From Pandoraea pulmonicola (GTDB taxonomy: Bacteria > Pseudomonadota > Gammaproteobacteria > Burkholderiales > Burkholderiaceae), in NCBI RefSeq assembly GCF_000815105.2, contig NZ_CP010310.2, forward strand, positions 5,642,001 through 5,706,000: 64,000 nt of DNA. The letters run 5' to 3'. Every line of letters starts with the position of its first letter. Within the stretch, counting starts at the first letter, position 1. The notes below the pieces were generated by a model, which saw only the letters and a program-made list of their open reading frames with translations, was not told the origin of the DNA and did no database searches. This document shows positions 48,129 through 55,994 of this stretch, piece after piece. Made by a program: the position numbers and the translations under genes.

Positions 48129-48204
48129 GCGCCCGTAGCTCAGGGGATAGAGTATCGGCCTCCGAAGCCGAGGGTCACTGGTTCGATTCCAGTCGGGCGC
48201 GCCA
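48129..48204 (+). tRNA. tRNA-Arg (anticodon CCG)
   Basis: A 76-base cloverleaf with the CCA end encoded. The acceptor arm GCGCCCG pairs with CGGGCGC (48194-48200). The anticodon arm is TCGGC-CTCCGAA-GCCGA, giving anticodon CCG, and the T arm is CTGGTTCGATTCCAG. Its 3' half (48158-48204) recurs at 60847-60893, showing it as the integration site of the mobile element. Confidence 0.97.
48158..48204 (+). repeat. attL: 47-bp direct repeat in tRNA-Arg
   Basis: Identical over 47 bp to 60847-60893. The base before it differs (G here, A in the other copy), so the repeat length is exact. It covers the anticodon loop, T arm and CCA of the tRNA. Confidence 0.95.
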
Positions 48205-48476
48205 ATCTTTTCAATAGGTTATAACGATTCGCCAACGAATCACTGCTCACACCGTTTGCGGTTGTAATCCGCTTGTAACCCGTTTTGATCAACAGGAATC
48301 CAATCGTCGCCGATTCGTCGTCCCGTTTCACGCGTTTAAACACTAACAATGAGCACCCCCCGCATAAAGTCCTGAAATACCGCGCGCCTCGCGAGTTCAG
48401 GCGTGCTGTGTTGCCATCAACCTAACGGTGCCCGCGCGTCCTGAGTTACGGGGTCAACTCTACTCATAAGATCAAT
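48205..48476. other. Left end of the element, non-coding
   Basis: 272 bp between attL and the Crp/Fnr gene. Apart from the arm-site candidates nothing was recognised. Confidence 0.4.
48263..48281 (+). promoter_or_regulatory. Candidate integrase arm-type sites, left end
   Basis: TGTAATCC at 48263-48270 and TGTAACCC at 48274-48281 are direct copies 11 bp apart, 60-80 bp inside attL. The same motif with the same spacing lies inside the right end. Confidence 0.55.
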
Positions 48477-49196
48477 TCAGGAAGCCTGACGATCTGGAAG
48501 TAATCGGTCGAATTCGCGCTTCACGACTGCATAGCATTCACATACGCGTGCTTCCAGCCCCGATCGGTCCAGTACCTTAATGTGCCCATGGTTGTAGTTG
48601 ATCAGCCCCGCCTTTTGAAGTTTCAACGCAGCTTCCGTCACCCCGGACCTACGGACTCCAAGCATGTTTGCAATCAGTTCCTGAGTCATGCTCAACTCAG
48701 CGGAATGAAGGCGATCCAAGCTCAACAACAGCCAGCGACATAGTTGCTGGTCAATCGAGTGATGACGATTACACACGGCAGTTTGTGCCATTTGCGTAAT
48801 CAACGCCTGCGTATACCGAAGCAGAAGTCTCTGAAAAGCCCCCGCCCGATTGAACTCATCCTTGAGGACTCGTGCCCTCATTCGATAGGCATAGCCAGCG
48901 CTTTGCACGATGGCCCGACTCGGTGTCGTTTCGCCTCCCATGAATAACGCGATACCTATCAACCCCTCGTTCCCTACGATGGCAATCTCGGCAGAGGCGC
49001 CGTCTTCCATGACGTAGAGCAGAGAAACGATGGCAGTCGTGGGGAAATATACGTAATCCAGTTGGTCGCCGGACTCGTAGACCACTTTCCCCAGCGGCAT
49101 TTCCACAAGCACAAGTTCTGACGCCAAGCGGTCTCGGTCATCCGGTGGCAGTACCGCCAAGAGATGGTTGGCGTTTCTGACAGGGGGTACAGTCAT
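48477..49196 (-). CDS. Crp/Fnr family transcriptional regulator
   Basis: A 239-residue regulator. The N-terminal cyclic-nucleotide-like barrel shows VVYESGDQLDYVYFP and IAIVGNEGLIGIALFMGGE near residues 45-95. A C-terminal winged helix follows, with the recognition part MTQELIANMLGVRRSGVTEAA near residues 165-185. It lacks the Cys cluster of Fnr and the classical cAMP-pocket RxS, so the signal is unknown. AAGGA precedes the ATG at 49196; an ATG at 49223 would add nine residues. It is the first gene inside attL, carried as cargo. Confidence 0.85.
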   Translation of the reverse strand: MTVPPVRNANHLLAVLPPDDRDRLASELVLVEMPLGKVVYESGDQLDYVYFPTTAIVSLLYVMEDGASAEIAIVGNEGLIGIALFMGGETTPSRAIVQSAGYAYRMRARVLKDEFNRAGAFQRLLLRYTQALITQMAQTAVCNRHHSIDQQLCRWLLLSLDRLHSAELSMTQELIANMLGVRRSGVTEAALKLQKAGLINYNHGHIKVLDRSGLEARVCECYAVVKREFDRLLPDRQAS

Positions 49197-49620
49197 ACCG
49201 TATTCCTTGCGCTCAGGGCGCATATTCCCGCCGCGCGTGAGTTCTGCGAGTGACTGAAGCCATCGAGCAGACGCTATCATGCCCCCTGATGCGCCCTATA
49301 TGCGATCTTGGGCACCACATGGTCCCATCTTTGTCCGTTGGAACCGGGATGTCAACTAAGCGCCGCCGCCGCGATGGCTCGATATCGTCCGTACACGCGA
49401 GCGCCAGGCACTACCGAAGCCAAGTGCAACATAGAGATGGCCGATCGTGCCGCTCTTTTCCGGCACGCTACGTTGGTGAGACCCGCCAGGTTACACGAGA
49501 GAGCCAACTTCAGATGCTCACTTTGTTGACCGGTCTGTTCGGTATCGAACCGACTTCCGTAGACAACACTGAAACAATGCTTAAGTGCACATGCTGCGCG
49601 TGTGCCATAAGGAGTCGATC
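49197..49620. other. Intergenic region in cargo section
   Basis: A 424-bp gap between divergent genes. It is lower in GC than the host chromosome and must hold promoters for both sides. Open frames here lack ribosome sites and recognised domains. Confidence 0.4.
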
Positions 49621-49953
49621 ATGAGAAAGGAACGCATACTGCTTCACGTCTATGGCGAGCGCCGAGACGCAGCTTGGACACTTACCTGCCTGGATTTGTC
49701 ATTTTCCTCAAACGCTACAGACTTGATAAAGGCCAAGGAGTACGTCAGGGCTAACGCCTACGAATACCTGCAGGGAAAACTAATCGGGGAGAACATTCAG
49801 TTCCCTGCTGTCATCGTGAGTGCAAATTTCGTGTCCAAGCGCAAAATGAAATACTGGCTGGCACGCCTCTGGCAACACTTCGATGGACGCACTCGAGACC
49901 ACATCTACGATGAAGTCGTGGGCCTTGACGGCAAATATCCCGCGTTCTCCTGA
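49621..49953 (+). CDS. Hypothetical protein, 110 residues
   Basis: An ATG preceded by AAGGAG at seven bases begins a 110-residue soluble protein. It opens RKERILLHVYGERRDAAWTL and continues KAKEYVRANAYEYLQGK, a likely amphipathic helix. It ends with RTRDHIYDEVVGLDGKYPAFS. No domain recognised. It shares the plus strand with the tiny membrane protein gene 150 bp downstream. Confidence 0.6.
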   Translation: MRKERILLHVYGERRDAAWTLTCLDLSFSSNATDLIKAKEYVRANAYEYLQGKLIGENIQFPAVIVSANFVSKRKMKYWLARLWQHFDGRTRDHIYDEVVGLDGKYPAFS

Positions 49954-50100
49954 CCACGGCACAGCGCTATAGACATTGCCAGGTAAAAACCGCCAGGCGG
50001 CGTCGGCCCTGCCGGAAAGCCCCGGGGGCGACCAACGTCGCCCATCCGGAAACCGCCGCCAGTGCGAAGTTATTCAGCCGAGTGCTATGGGAGAATATCC

Positions 50101-50175
50101 ATGCGTAGTATGTCTTGGTTCTTCGCGGCGATTACCGTCGCCATTCTCTTATTGATCTACTGGGGAACAAGGTGA
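50101..50175 (+). CDS. Predicted 24-residue single-span membrane peptide
   Basis: An ATG seven bases after GGGAGA opens a frame for 24 residues. Sequence MSWFFAAITVAILLLIYWG is almost entirely hydrophobic between a basic start and a final Thr-Arg. Size and shape fit a small membrane regulator or a toxin-like peptide. No homolog recognised; expression is uncertain. Confidence 0.45.
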   Translation: MRSMSWFFAAITVAILLLIYWGTR

Positions 50176-50209
50176 GAAGCGTGCGACACATACCCGAGTG
50201 CGTCAGCCC

Positions 50210-50446
50210 TCATTCTGAGGGGCCAAGTATGAGATCAATGGCTGCGCGCCCCGCAATTTCAGCGATTAGATATGCCCATCGACGCGAGTATGGCCCTTGT
50301 TGCAGCAATACCCATTCACCGAAAGCAGCCACTCCAGATGGCCACATAGGGCCAATAATTCGAAAAGAGACTTCGTACATTCCTGGAGACACCGGGTCCA
50401 AACCCACGTGAATTTCAAAGCCTCGATAACCGATCGTGCGCTTCAT
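50210..50446 (-). CDS. Hypothetical protein with YRGFEIHV start, 78 residues
   Basis: GAGGAG lies seven bases before the ATG at 50446. The protein starts KRTIGYRGFEIHVGLDP, resembling small proteins found near cold-shock genes in related bacteria, where the start is often Y-x-G-F followed by alternating strands. The rest has SVRWAYLIAEIAGRAAIDLIL-type hydrophobic helix, here YLIAEIAGRAAIDLILGP. Role unknown. Confidence 0.55.
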   Translation of the reverse strand: MKRTIGYRGFEIHVGLDPVSPGMYEVSFRIIGPMWPSGVAAFGEWVLLQQGPYSRRWAYLIAEIAGRAAIDLILGPSE

Positions 50447-50687
50447 ATGTACTCCTCGTCGTGTATATGAATATCGACGAAATGGATCATGAAGCACATC
50501 ATTCAATAGTCGACATCCGGGATGCAATTACTGTTTTGATTTGTGCCGCCGAAGTGGATTTCATGCCATACTCGCGCTGCCCTCTTCAAGCTTGACAAAT
50601 AGGAGAGCATGCTGAACCAAGTGAATGATTAAACGTCGGCACAGACTAGAGAACATCCGCCCCGACGTCACTATTTGGCACTCGAGC
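50447..50687. other. Intergenic region in cargo section
   Basis: 241 bp, AT-rich for this genome, with no supported gene. It should include the promoter of the gene at 50446. Confidence 0.35.
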
Positions 50688-50762
50688 TTAAAGCGACTTT
50701 GAAAACAGAACGATCAACCCGAGAGAAAGAAGTAGTAATGTGCCGTAGGTTATGAAGCCCAT
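50688..50762 (-). CDS. Predicted second 24-residue membrane peptide
   Basis: On the minus strand an ATG at 50762 starts MGFITYGTLLLLSLGLIVLF, then Ser-Lys-Ser-Leu and stop. It is a single hydrophobic span. The ribosome site is weak, so it is less sure than the similar-sized frame at 50101. Confidence 0.35.
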   Translation of the reverse strand: MGFITYGTLLLLSLGLIVLFSKSL

Positions 50763-50797
50763 ACCAGATGGCAGCCTAGATTCCGTGCCGTCCGGTG

Positions 50798-51076
50798 TTA
50801 TTTCATGTCATCAGAACGACGCCGCTTGTGTTGCCCCGGTGAACTAGCCTTGTCATCGTCGCCAAGTGCTTGCTGCTCATCGTCTTCGTCGACATCAGGC
50901 GCAGGGCGTTCCCCTTCTGATGATCGTTTGGCCTCGTCTTCCTGACGTTCCGGGCGTCTCTCTTTATGGGGCCCCGTCGACCACATTTTTCGTGGTGGTT
51001 CCGGGTTCGTTAACGAGGGATCTACACTCTTTCCCCCGTTTTCCTGCTCGCTTCGATGCTTGCCTGTGTTATCCAT
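50798..51076 (-). CDS. Hypothetical charged, disordered protein, 92 residues
   Basis: GGAG lies six bases before the ATG at 51076 (an ATG 12 bases upstream is also possible). The protein is rich in Glu, Asp, Lys and Arg, for example RPERQEDEAKRSSEGE and DVDEDDEQQALGDDD. It has no hydrophobic core, so it is likely disordered. Function unknown. Confidence 0.5.
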   Translation of the reverse strand: MDNTGKHRSEQENGGKSVDPSLTNPEPPRKMWSTGPHKERRPERQEDEAKRSSEGERPAPDVDEDDEQQALGDDDKASSPGQHKRRRSDDMK

Positions 51077-51870
51077 ATCAGTCTCCATCTTTGGCGGGCC
51101 GGTTGGACCGCTTCAATACAGAGCCTGACAGTAAGTCTGCGTACCGTCGGTACGGCAGCGTGCAGAGAAAACCGTGCGACGGCGACAACCTTTCGCGCGC
51201 TTCACGAATATCGCAACACGGTCGGAGAACAATCATAGAAGGAGATGCTCACACATGCCTGTGAAAGCTGTGGAATATGGGATTTTCCGCCCAAAAAGAT
51301 ATCAATGAGCATCATTTTCATCCAAATGATCATTTAGATGATCTTCCGTGCCTTCACGCCCGAAGCAGGGCACAGCCCATCCGATACAGGATACTTGCCG
51401 TGCTTAGGTCTCATCATACCGAGGATGCCTTTGGGAAATGGACGCGCGCCGGCGACGCTAGTCCACTCTCGGACTCACCCAGAACTTTTTCCCGAAGGCA
51501 CACCTTCGCATGGGCCGGCACGCCGTGACCTGAGCTGTGGCACCGCCATTCCGTCCCGTCCTCATAGCGCATATCTTCCGGCAGCGGATATGTCGACGCC
51601 GCTAAACGTCATTGCGCCTACAGAGGCGACCAGTAGCGGACGGAGAACACAGGCGGCGTCAAATCTCACCGTTACACGAAATACATTGTGCCTGGGGCGT
51701 AACGCGCGTATAAGTAGTGCATCGAACATCAAGTCTGCCTTTCATCGACCAGCGTCGATCTTCACGATCTTTGCGAGACACTTCCGATCTCTGAATTTCT
51801 TGTTTGTCCGCCACTGGCGTCCAGTCACGCATTCCGCGATGGCAGCACGCCGGGGAAACCAGGAGTTCAC
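51077..51870. other. 794-bp gap upstream of the cold-shock gene
   Basis: No protein with a credible ribosome site or domain was found; a longer plus frame from 51338 has irregular composition and is out of step with the cold-shock start. A 12-bp palindrome AAATGATCATTT lies at 51324-51335 next to repeated ATGATC pieces. The part before 51871 may be a long cold-shock leader. Confidence 0.45.
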
Positions 51871-52083
51871 ATGAGCACCGGAATTGTTAAGTGGTTCAAC
51901 GACAGCAAGGGCTTCGGTTTCATCAAGCCGGACGACGGCAGCGAAGATTTGTTCGCTCACTTTTCGGAAATTCAGCCTCAAGGCCGCACCGAATTTCGCA
52001 CCCTCCAAGAAAACCAACGAGTTTCCTTTGACGTAGCCCGCGGGCCGAAAGGCTTGCAGGCTTCGAACATCAAGCCCGCATAA
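51871..52083 (+). CDS. Cold-shock protein (CspA family)
   Basis: A 70-residue single cold-shock domain. RNA-binding motif RNP1 is visible as KGFGFI in [14 protein letters not shown], and RNP2 as [15 protein letters not shown] precedes the ATG. These proteins bind single-stranded RNA and DNA and relax RNA structure, often at low temperature. It starts a run of small plus-strand cargo genes. Confidence 0.93.
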   Translation: MSTGIVKWFNDSKGFGFIKPDDGSEDLFAHFSEIQPQGRTEFRTLQENQRVSFDVARGPKGLQASNIKPA

Positions 52084-52160
52084 CCCTTCCCCGTTGCCGT
52101 TCTTGTACATCACCTCGCCCCTGCGCGGTGATGTTGCGCCACTCGCAACTGGAGGAAAAT

Positions 52161-52442
52161 ATGGCTTACATCAATCCGTTTTACCGAGGCTTTCGCTTGG
52201 AAACGTGCGTATTCCGTGAGCAGGACGCGGGGTCCACCGAGCGCAAGCATGACCGGACGTTCGGTGTCTCTGTAAGGATTTCCCGTATTTCCGAAAACGC
52301 CCCGGCATCATCGTTGGAACCGAGACTGTTTCGCCTCGATAGCTTGCCCTTCGACTCGATCGGCGACGCACGCCGTGCTGGCGAGGCATTCGGGCGGTCT
52401 TGGGTCGACGATCTCATGCGCAGCACGGAAGTGCAGGCATGA
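52161..52442 (+). CDS. Hypothetical protein downstream of the cold-shock gene, 93 residues
   Basis: GGAGGAAAAT leads into the ATG at 52161. The protein opens AYINPFYRGFRLETCVF, and the Y-x-G-F start resembles the protein at 50210. It has alternating basic and hydrophobic segments, for example HDRTFGVSVRISRI, suggesting a small beta fold. It overlaps the next gene by four bases (ATGA), so they are probably coupled. Function unknown. Confidence 0.6.
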   Translation: MAYINPFYRGFRLETCVFREQDAGSTERKHDRTFGVSVRISRISENAPASSLEPRLFRLDSLPFDSIGDARRAGEAFGRSWVDDLMRSTEVQA

Positions 52443-52636
52443 TCATGGTCATCCCGCCTAACTGGTTTCTGTATCCGGACTACGTACCGCCGGACAAAAC
52501 GCGATTCTGCGGCGGACTGTCTATCGCCAGCGCCCTCGAAGCGAGCCGCCGCATGGTGACAAAGCCCGTGCAGCACGGTCGAATTCGCAAATGGCTAAGT
52601 CGGCGTTACGTCGGCCAGTACCTGACCCGCAATTAA
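52439..52636 (+). CDS. Hypothetical protein, 65 residues, coupled to the previous gene
   Basis: The ATG overlaps the preceding stop in ATGA. The protein starts MIMVIPPNWFLYPDYVPPDK and is basic towards its end (RIRKWLSRRYVGQYL). No domain recognised. The overlap and tight spacing support it as a real gene. Confidence 0.5.
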   Translation: MIMVIPPNWFLYPDYVPPDKTRFCGGLSIASALEASRRMVTKPVQHGRIRKWLSRRYVGQYLTRN

Positions 52637-52696
52637 TCGATCGCATCAGTCGCACCGAAAGCCCTGCGGGCCACAGAACATCGACAGGAGCAGACC

Positions 52697-52894
52697 ATGC
52701 TCGCCCTTTCCGCACATGCCATAACGGCCGCGCTCCAGCGCATCGCTGATAAGAGTTCAAAACAGCCCTCAGAAGCGGTCATCAACGCACTGCTGGCTCG
52801 CGAATTGATACATCGAGTCGGCAAACACTTCGAACCGACCCAATTTGGTCGAGCTTATTGTCGGCACGCGAACACCCTTCGTCCGTCATGGTGA
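52697..52894 (+). CDS. Hypothetical protein, 65 residues
   Basis: CAGGAG precedes the ATG by seven bases. The sequence is helical in character: HAITAALQRIADKSSKQPSE followed by AVINALLARELIHRVGKHF. A small helical DNA-associated protein is possible; no family is recognised. It is the last plus-strand gene and converges on the small terminase. Confidence 0.5.
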   Translation: MLALSAHAITAALQRIADKSSKQPSEAVINALLARELIHRVGKHFEPTQFGRAYCRHANTLRPSW

Positions 52895-52949
52895 CGCTGC
52901 ATCGGACAGCGATTCACCGTCGTCAGCGGTCTCCTCAACGGCCACCGCG

Positions 52950-53366
52950 CTACTTCCGCTTCGGCTTCTGACCGTTGTTGGCGAACTTATTCCCGCCCTT
53001 GGCCTCGCCGAGCATCCCGATCTTCTGCTGTCCCATGGCGGTCAGGCCGAAATCGTTCTGATAGTTGCGCAGTAGGCTCAATAGGCTGGCGGTGGGCGTC
53101 ATACCGGCGGCGTATTCCTGCAGGATCCGCCCGTGCAAAGCGCACATGTGGCCCACTGCCGTCAGCGATGCTTCGGTAAGCAAGCCCACGTTCATAAGCA
53201 GCGGCACAACGCGATGCCACTCCTTCACGGCGAATGCGTTGGGCAGCCATTCCGGCGGCGCTGGATATTCTTGTATAAGCGGCAGATCCACACCAGGGCC
53301 GCTATCGTTGGCCCGTCTGCTGCCGGTGAGCAGCTTGAGGGCTCGTGGTTTTCCGGGATTTGGCAT
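52950..53366 (-). CDS. Phage terminase small subunit, P27 family
   Basis: Small terminase proteins recognise packaging sites on phage DNA. This 138-residue protein begins PNPGKPRALKLLTGSRRAND, the P27-type start. It has PPEWLPNAFAVKEWHRVVPLL near residue 38 and the helical block LLTEASLTAVGHMCALHGRI near residue 62. It has no neighbouring large terminase, portal or capsid gene, which is unusual. The gap to the tail gene upstream is 147 bp and contains a G-run next to GTAACAAA. Confidence 0.8.
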   Translation of the reverse strand: MPNPGKPRALKLLTGSRRANDSGPGVDLPLIQEYPAPPEWLPNAFAVKEWHRVVPLLMNVGLLTEASLTAVGHMCALHGRILQEYAAGMTPTASLLSLLRNYQNDFGLTAMGQQKIGMLGEAKGGNKFANNGQKPKRK

Positions 53367-53513
53367 AGGGTATTAGGTTTCTCTGGTTGAGATATTGAAC
53401 AGGTTAAGCGAGTGTCCAAAATCCGTTTTTCTGAAGCGGGCACGCGAAAATTTGGGTACGCGCCCGTGCCGGGAGGGAAAAGAACTGAAGATTTTGTTAC
53501 CCCCCCACCCTCA

Positions 53514-54125
53514 TCAGGCTTGGTCCTCCGCGTAAATGCCGGCCGAGATCACGGCGCCGCCAACGACCATGCGACCGTAAAGTACCGGCACGGGGTTGCC
53601 CTGCGCTTGCGTGTTCACCGGCCCGTTAAAGTTGTAGCTTGCGCCGTTGTCGGGACTGTCCTTCACCGAAAGCCCCTGCTGCGCCGGCGACAATAGCTGC
53701 GTGACGCCACCCAAGAACATTGCAGCGCCGAACATTGCGCCAGCCTGGGTAGCACCGCCAGCACTGAATGTCCCAATGAGCGTTGACGACGGCCCGAGAG
53801 CCCAAGCCGTAGCAATGATCGCCGCGCCTAGCATCACCTGGAACAGCCCGCCTCGCTTCGATCCAAGGACCACGGGAGCAATGCGAATGTCATCGGCTCC
53901 CGGTGGCAGATCGAGTTCACTCTCGCACAGGTGACGCTTGCCAACGAGGACCGCGTAGCCGAGCCCTCGAGCTCGGCTGCTCACCAGATCCTCATAGAAG
54001 CCCTTGCACTGGCTTGCGAGCGCTCGGAACGCCTCGCTAGGGGTGTTGATGGCGAAGCGGTGTACGCGCCCGTATTTCGCCCCCAGCGCGCCATACAGGC
54101 GCACCGTTCGAATCTTCTCCGTCAT
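53514..54125 (-). CDS. Lambda I-like tail assembly protein
   Basis: A 203-residue protein of the lambda tail protein I family. The N-terminal domain has VRLYGALGAKYGRVHRFAI and SEAFRALASQCKGF. A glycine-rich hydrophobic region near residues 95-150 follows (LFQVMLGAAIIATAWALG and AGAMFGAAMFLGGV), and it closes with NPVPVLYGRMVVGGAVISAG. In lambda this protein helps place the tail-tip complex with J. Here no J, K, L or capsid gene is present. GGAGG precedes the ATG at 54125. Why a satellite-size element keeps it is unclear. Confidence 0.85.
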   Translation of the reverse strand: MTEKIRTVRLYGALGAKYGRVHRFAINTPSEAFRALASQCKGFYEDLVSSRARGLGYAVLVGKRHLCESELDLPPGADDIRIAPVVLGSKRGGLFQVMLGAAIIATAWALGPSSTLIGTFSAGGATQAGAMFGAAMFLGGVTQLLSPAQQGLSVKDSPDNGASYNFNGPVNTQAQGNPVPVLYGRMVVGGAVISAGIYAEDQA

Positions 54126-54192
54126 GGTTACTTTCCTCCAAAGTTGTTCACCGAAAAACCTACCGTCTCCCCGACGGGTGTCGGCCAACCTT

Positions 54193-54435
54193 TCAACGTC
54201 GGGCTGTGTCCGCCTCGATCGTTCGCGCGATATGCACAATGCCTGCCGGATCAGTGAGCGTGATATGCGCGCTCACGGGCCCCGTGGTGGCGACGTGAAA
54301 GCCGAGGTGATGCCCGGCCCGCAACTTGTCTTCGAGCGCCGCCCGGTCGCCGTCTGGCAGCCCCTGCATCCACATGGCCAGGAACTCGGCCACGTCGATC
54401 TTTGTTTGGACGAACACGTCCGCCATTGCCCTCAT
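54193..54435 (-). CDS. Hypothetical protein, 80 residues
   Basis: GGAGG precedes the ATG at 54435. Helical start MADVFVQTKIDVAEFLAMW, then HLGFHVATTGPVSAHITLTD with alternating strands. It overlaps the gene upstream by four bases, so it is read in a coupled pair. Function unknown. Confidence 0.55.
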   Translation of the reverse strand: MRAMADVFVQTKIDVAEFLAMWMQGLPDGDRAALEDKLRAGHHLGFHVATTGPVSAHITLTDPAGIVHIARTIEADTARR

Positions 54436-54728
54436 TGAGATCCTCCGCCCGCCTCGCGGGCCTCGATCAGCGCCGCCCACTCGCGGTAATACATCAGGTC
54501 AATCCACACCGTGTAGTCCGGCTGACGAAGCGCCGCCGCTATGAATTGCTCGATCCTTTCCTCGTCGGTCTCCATCTCGCGAGCGCATCGGTCGATCAGC
54601 ACGATCAACTCTGCCCGCCACCCGCGGATCAATGAATCCGACGCCGGCGGCATGTAGGCCGTAAATGGGCCGTCTTCTACCGGATATCGGCCGCCAGCAT
54701 GTGGCGGCGCTCCACTCTGTTTTGCCAT
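54432..54728 (-). CDS. Hypothetical protein, 98 residues
   Basis: AGGAGC precedes the ATG at 54728. The protein has DSLIRGWRAELIVLIDRCA followed by acidic METDEERIEQFIAAALR, a likely helical pair, and closes with WIDLMYYREWAALIEARE. No family recognised. Its stop overlaps the start of the next gene (ATGA). Confidence 0.55.
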   Translation of the reverse strand: MAKQSGAPPHAGGRYPVEDGPFTAYMPPASDSLIRGWRAELIVLIDRCAREMETDEERIEQFIAAALRQPDYTVWIDLMYYREWAALIEAREAGGGSQ

Positions 54729-54986
54729 CGCTCCTATCCTCTGCCCACGTCTCGCCCGTGCCGGAACCGCCTCGTGCACGGAGTGCGCCGGCGCATTTGC
54801 TGCGGGGGTGCATTTTGTGCGGGGGGTGTCCAGTTTTCGGACGCCCAAGCAAGCCATGACCTATCGCCGCGCTGTAAAACGTTACTGAAACGGTGCGAGC
54901 CCGTTATGAGCTTTCCACCAACGGTGGAGTCCTTCAGATCGGGCGCAGGAGAGTCACGCGTGACACATCCGCCGTGTCCCAATCCC

Positions 54987-55082
54987 TCACCTCGCGAGTT
55001 CCGATTTACGGAACGGTTCCGGTTTTCGGAACAGGCCCGAATTCGGATCGGTACCGGTTCGCGCAAATTTGACCGCGACCAT
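54987..55082 (-). CDS. Possible 31-residue frame over two iterons
   Basis: A strong AAGGAGG site lies nine bases before an ATG at 55082. The frame encodes MVAVKFARTGTDPNSG, then LFRKPEPFRKSELAR; the repeated FRK comes from two iterons on the DNA. The ribosome site is the main reason to consider it. It may be chance overlap with the origin-like array. Confidence 0.35.
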   Translation of the reverse strand: MVAVKFARTGTDPNSGLFRKPEPFRKSELAR

Positions 55083-55359
55083 GTTTGCCCCCTCCTTTGC
55101 GGTGCTCCAACACACCTGAAAACCGCATTTCGCTGCGCGTAGGTATGGCAACATATAAAGGGAGTTCGATTTCCGAACAGGGAACGTCACTTTCAAAAAC
55201 ACCTAAAAATCACCCTGAAACGCCCGAAAACAAAGGTTTTTTCCATTTTTCGCCAGTGTTCGATTTCCGAACCCGAATTCACGCGCCCTGTTCGAAAACC
55301 GAACTGGAAAATCGCGCTTCGGGTTCGGATTCCGAACTGGACGGGTTCGATTTCCGAAC
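54998..55359. repeat. Iteron array: seven GTTCG-N5-CGAAC palindromes with an AT-rich section
   Basis: Copies lie at 54998-55014, 55016-55032, 55164-55178, 55258-55272, 55290-55304, 55323-55337 and 55345-55359. The two leftmost are extended to GTTCCG-N5-CGGAAC, and three of the others are exactly GTTCGATTTCCGAAC. The section 55179-55257 between them is AT-rich. Three copies lie inside the 3' end of the replication-like gene, as iterons do in lambda O. Confidence 0.75.
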
Positions 55360-55848
55360 AGGGGGATTTTTTTTGGGCTGCTGCTTTTTCCGCCCTTCCT
55401 CCTGCAATTGTTCGAGCCCCTTCACCAGCGCTTGCTCCGCCTCCTTCACCGAACCGAATTGCCGATAGTCGTGCGTCGCCTCTATGGCCTGCACACCAAC
55501 TCTGGGTTGCTCGAGCGTCGGCAAATCAGTAAAGCGATAGAGGTTCGGCACCCTGGCGCCGCGCCGCAATCCACCCTGCACCGTCACCGAGATAAAACCG
55601 AGCGCCCGGAGCTCATACAGGGCTTTGGCCAGCGTCGAGGATGATGACCAGCCCCGGTGCTTCATGTCGGCCAGCGAAGCCGCCAGATTGCCGTTATTCG
55701 TCGCTGTGAGCGCCGCCCGCATGTCGATGAACAACTTGACCGACGATGGGCCCAGAACCCGCCAGGCGGCGCTATTGAGCAGCGAGTGATAGATGCGCGC
55801 GTGCGGCCCGTTTGGGTCGCCCGGTACGCGTTGCCGCTTCATTCGCAT
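55279..55848 (-). CDS. Replication-like protein with winged-helix character; iterons in its 3' end
   Basis: A 189-residue protein. It opens RMKRQRVPGDPNGPHARIYH, then LLNSAAWRVLGPSSVKLFIDM and a helix-turn-helix-like part DMKHRGWSSSSTLAKALYELR split in the protein, followed by LRALGFISVTVQGGLRRG as a wing. This arrangement is that of phage replication initiators of the lambda O/RepO kind. The C-terminal 40 residues are low complexity, with charged runs that reflect the iterons on the DNA. It has no helicase motif, so host DnaB or another loader would be needed. An assignment as initiator is inference. Confidence 0.6.
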   Translation of the reverse strand: MRMKRQRVPGDPNGPHARIYHSLLNSAAWRVLGPSSVKLFIDMRAALTATNNGNLAASLADMKHRGWSSSSTLAKALYELRALGFISVTVQGGLRRGARVPNLYRFTDLPTLEQPRVGVQAIEATHDYRQFGSVKEAEQALVKGLEQLQEEGRKKQQPKKNPPVRKSNPSSSESEPEARFSSSVFEQGA

Positions 55849-55994
55849 GCCTCGGGTGGCACGTGCCCTGACCGCCCCATCCGTTCACGGGCGGCGCAAC
55901 GGAGACGCGATGGACGGTAGTAGGCCGCTCCGCCCTGCGCTGCAGCGATGAACCTCCGCAGCTCAGGGGCAGTGCGGACGGAGCCGCTACGCAT
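55839..55994 (-). CDS. Hypothetical protein, 51 residues, coupled
   Basis: A basic protein, RSGSVRTAPELRRFIAAAQ then YYRPSRLRCAARERMG. Its start overlaps the preceding gene and its stop overlaps the start of the replication-like gene. The overlaps are the main evidence. Function unknown. Confidence 0.45.
   Translation of the reverse strand: MRSGSVRTAPELRRFIAAAQGGAAYYRPSRLRCAARERMGRSGHVPPEACE

Noticed and set aside
48140..48349. 69-residue minus-strand frame over the tRNA
   Set aside because: It is a translation of tRNA sequence; a common false gene.
51338..51874. 178-residue plus frame before the cold-shock gene
   Set aside because: Composition is irregular, no ribosome site, and it overlaps the cold-shock start out of frame.
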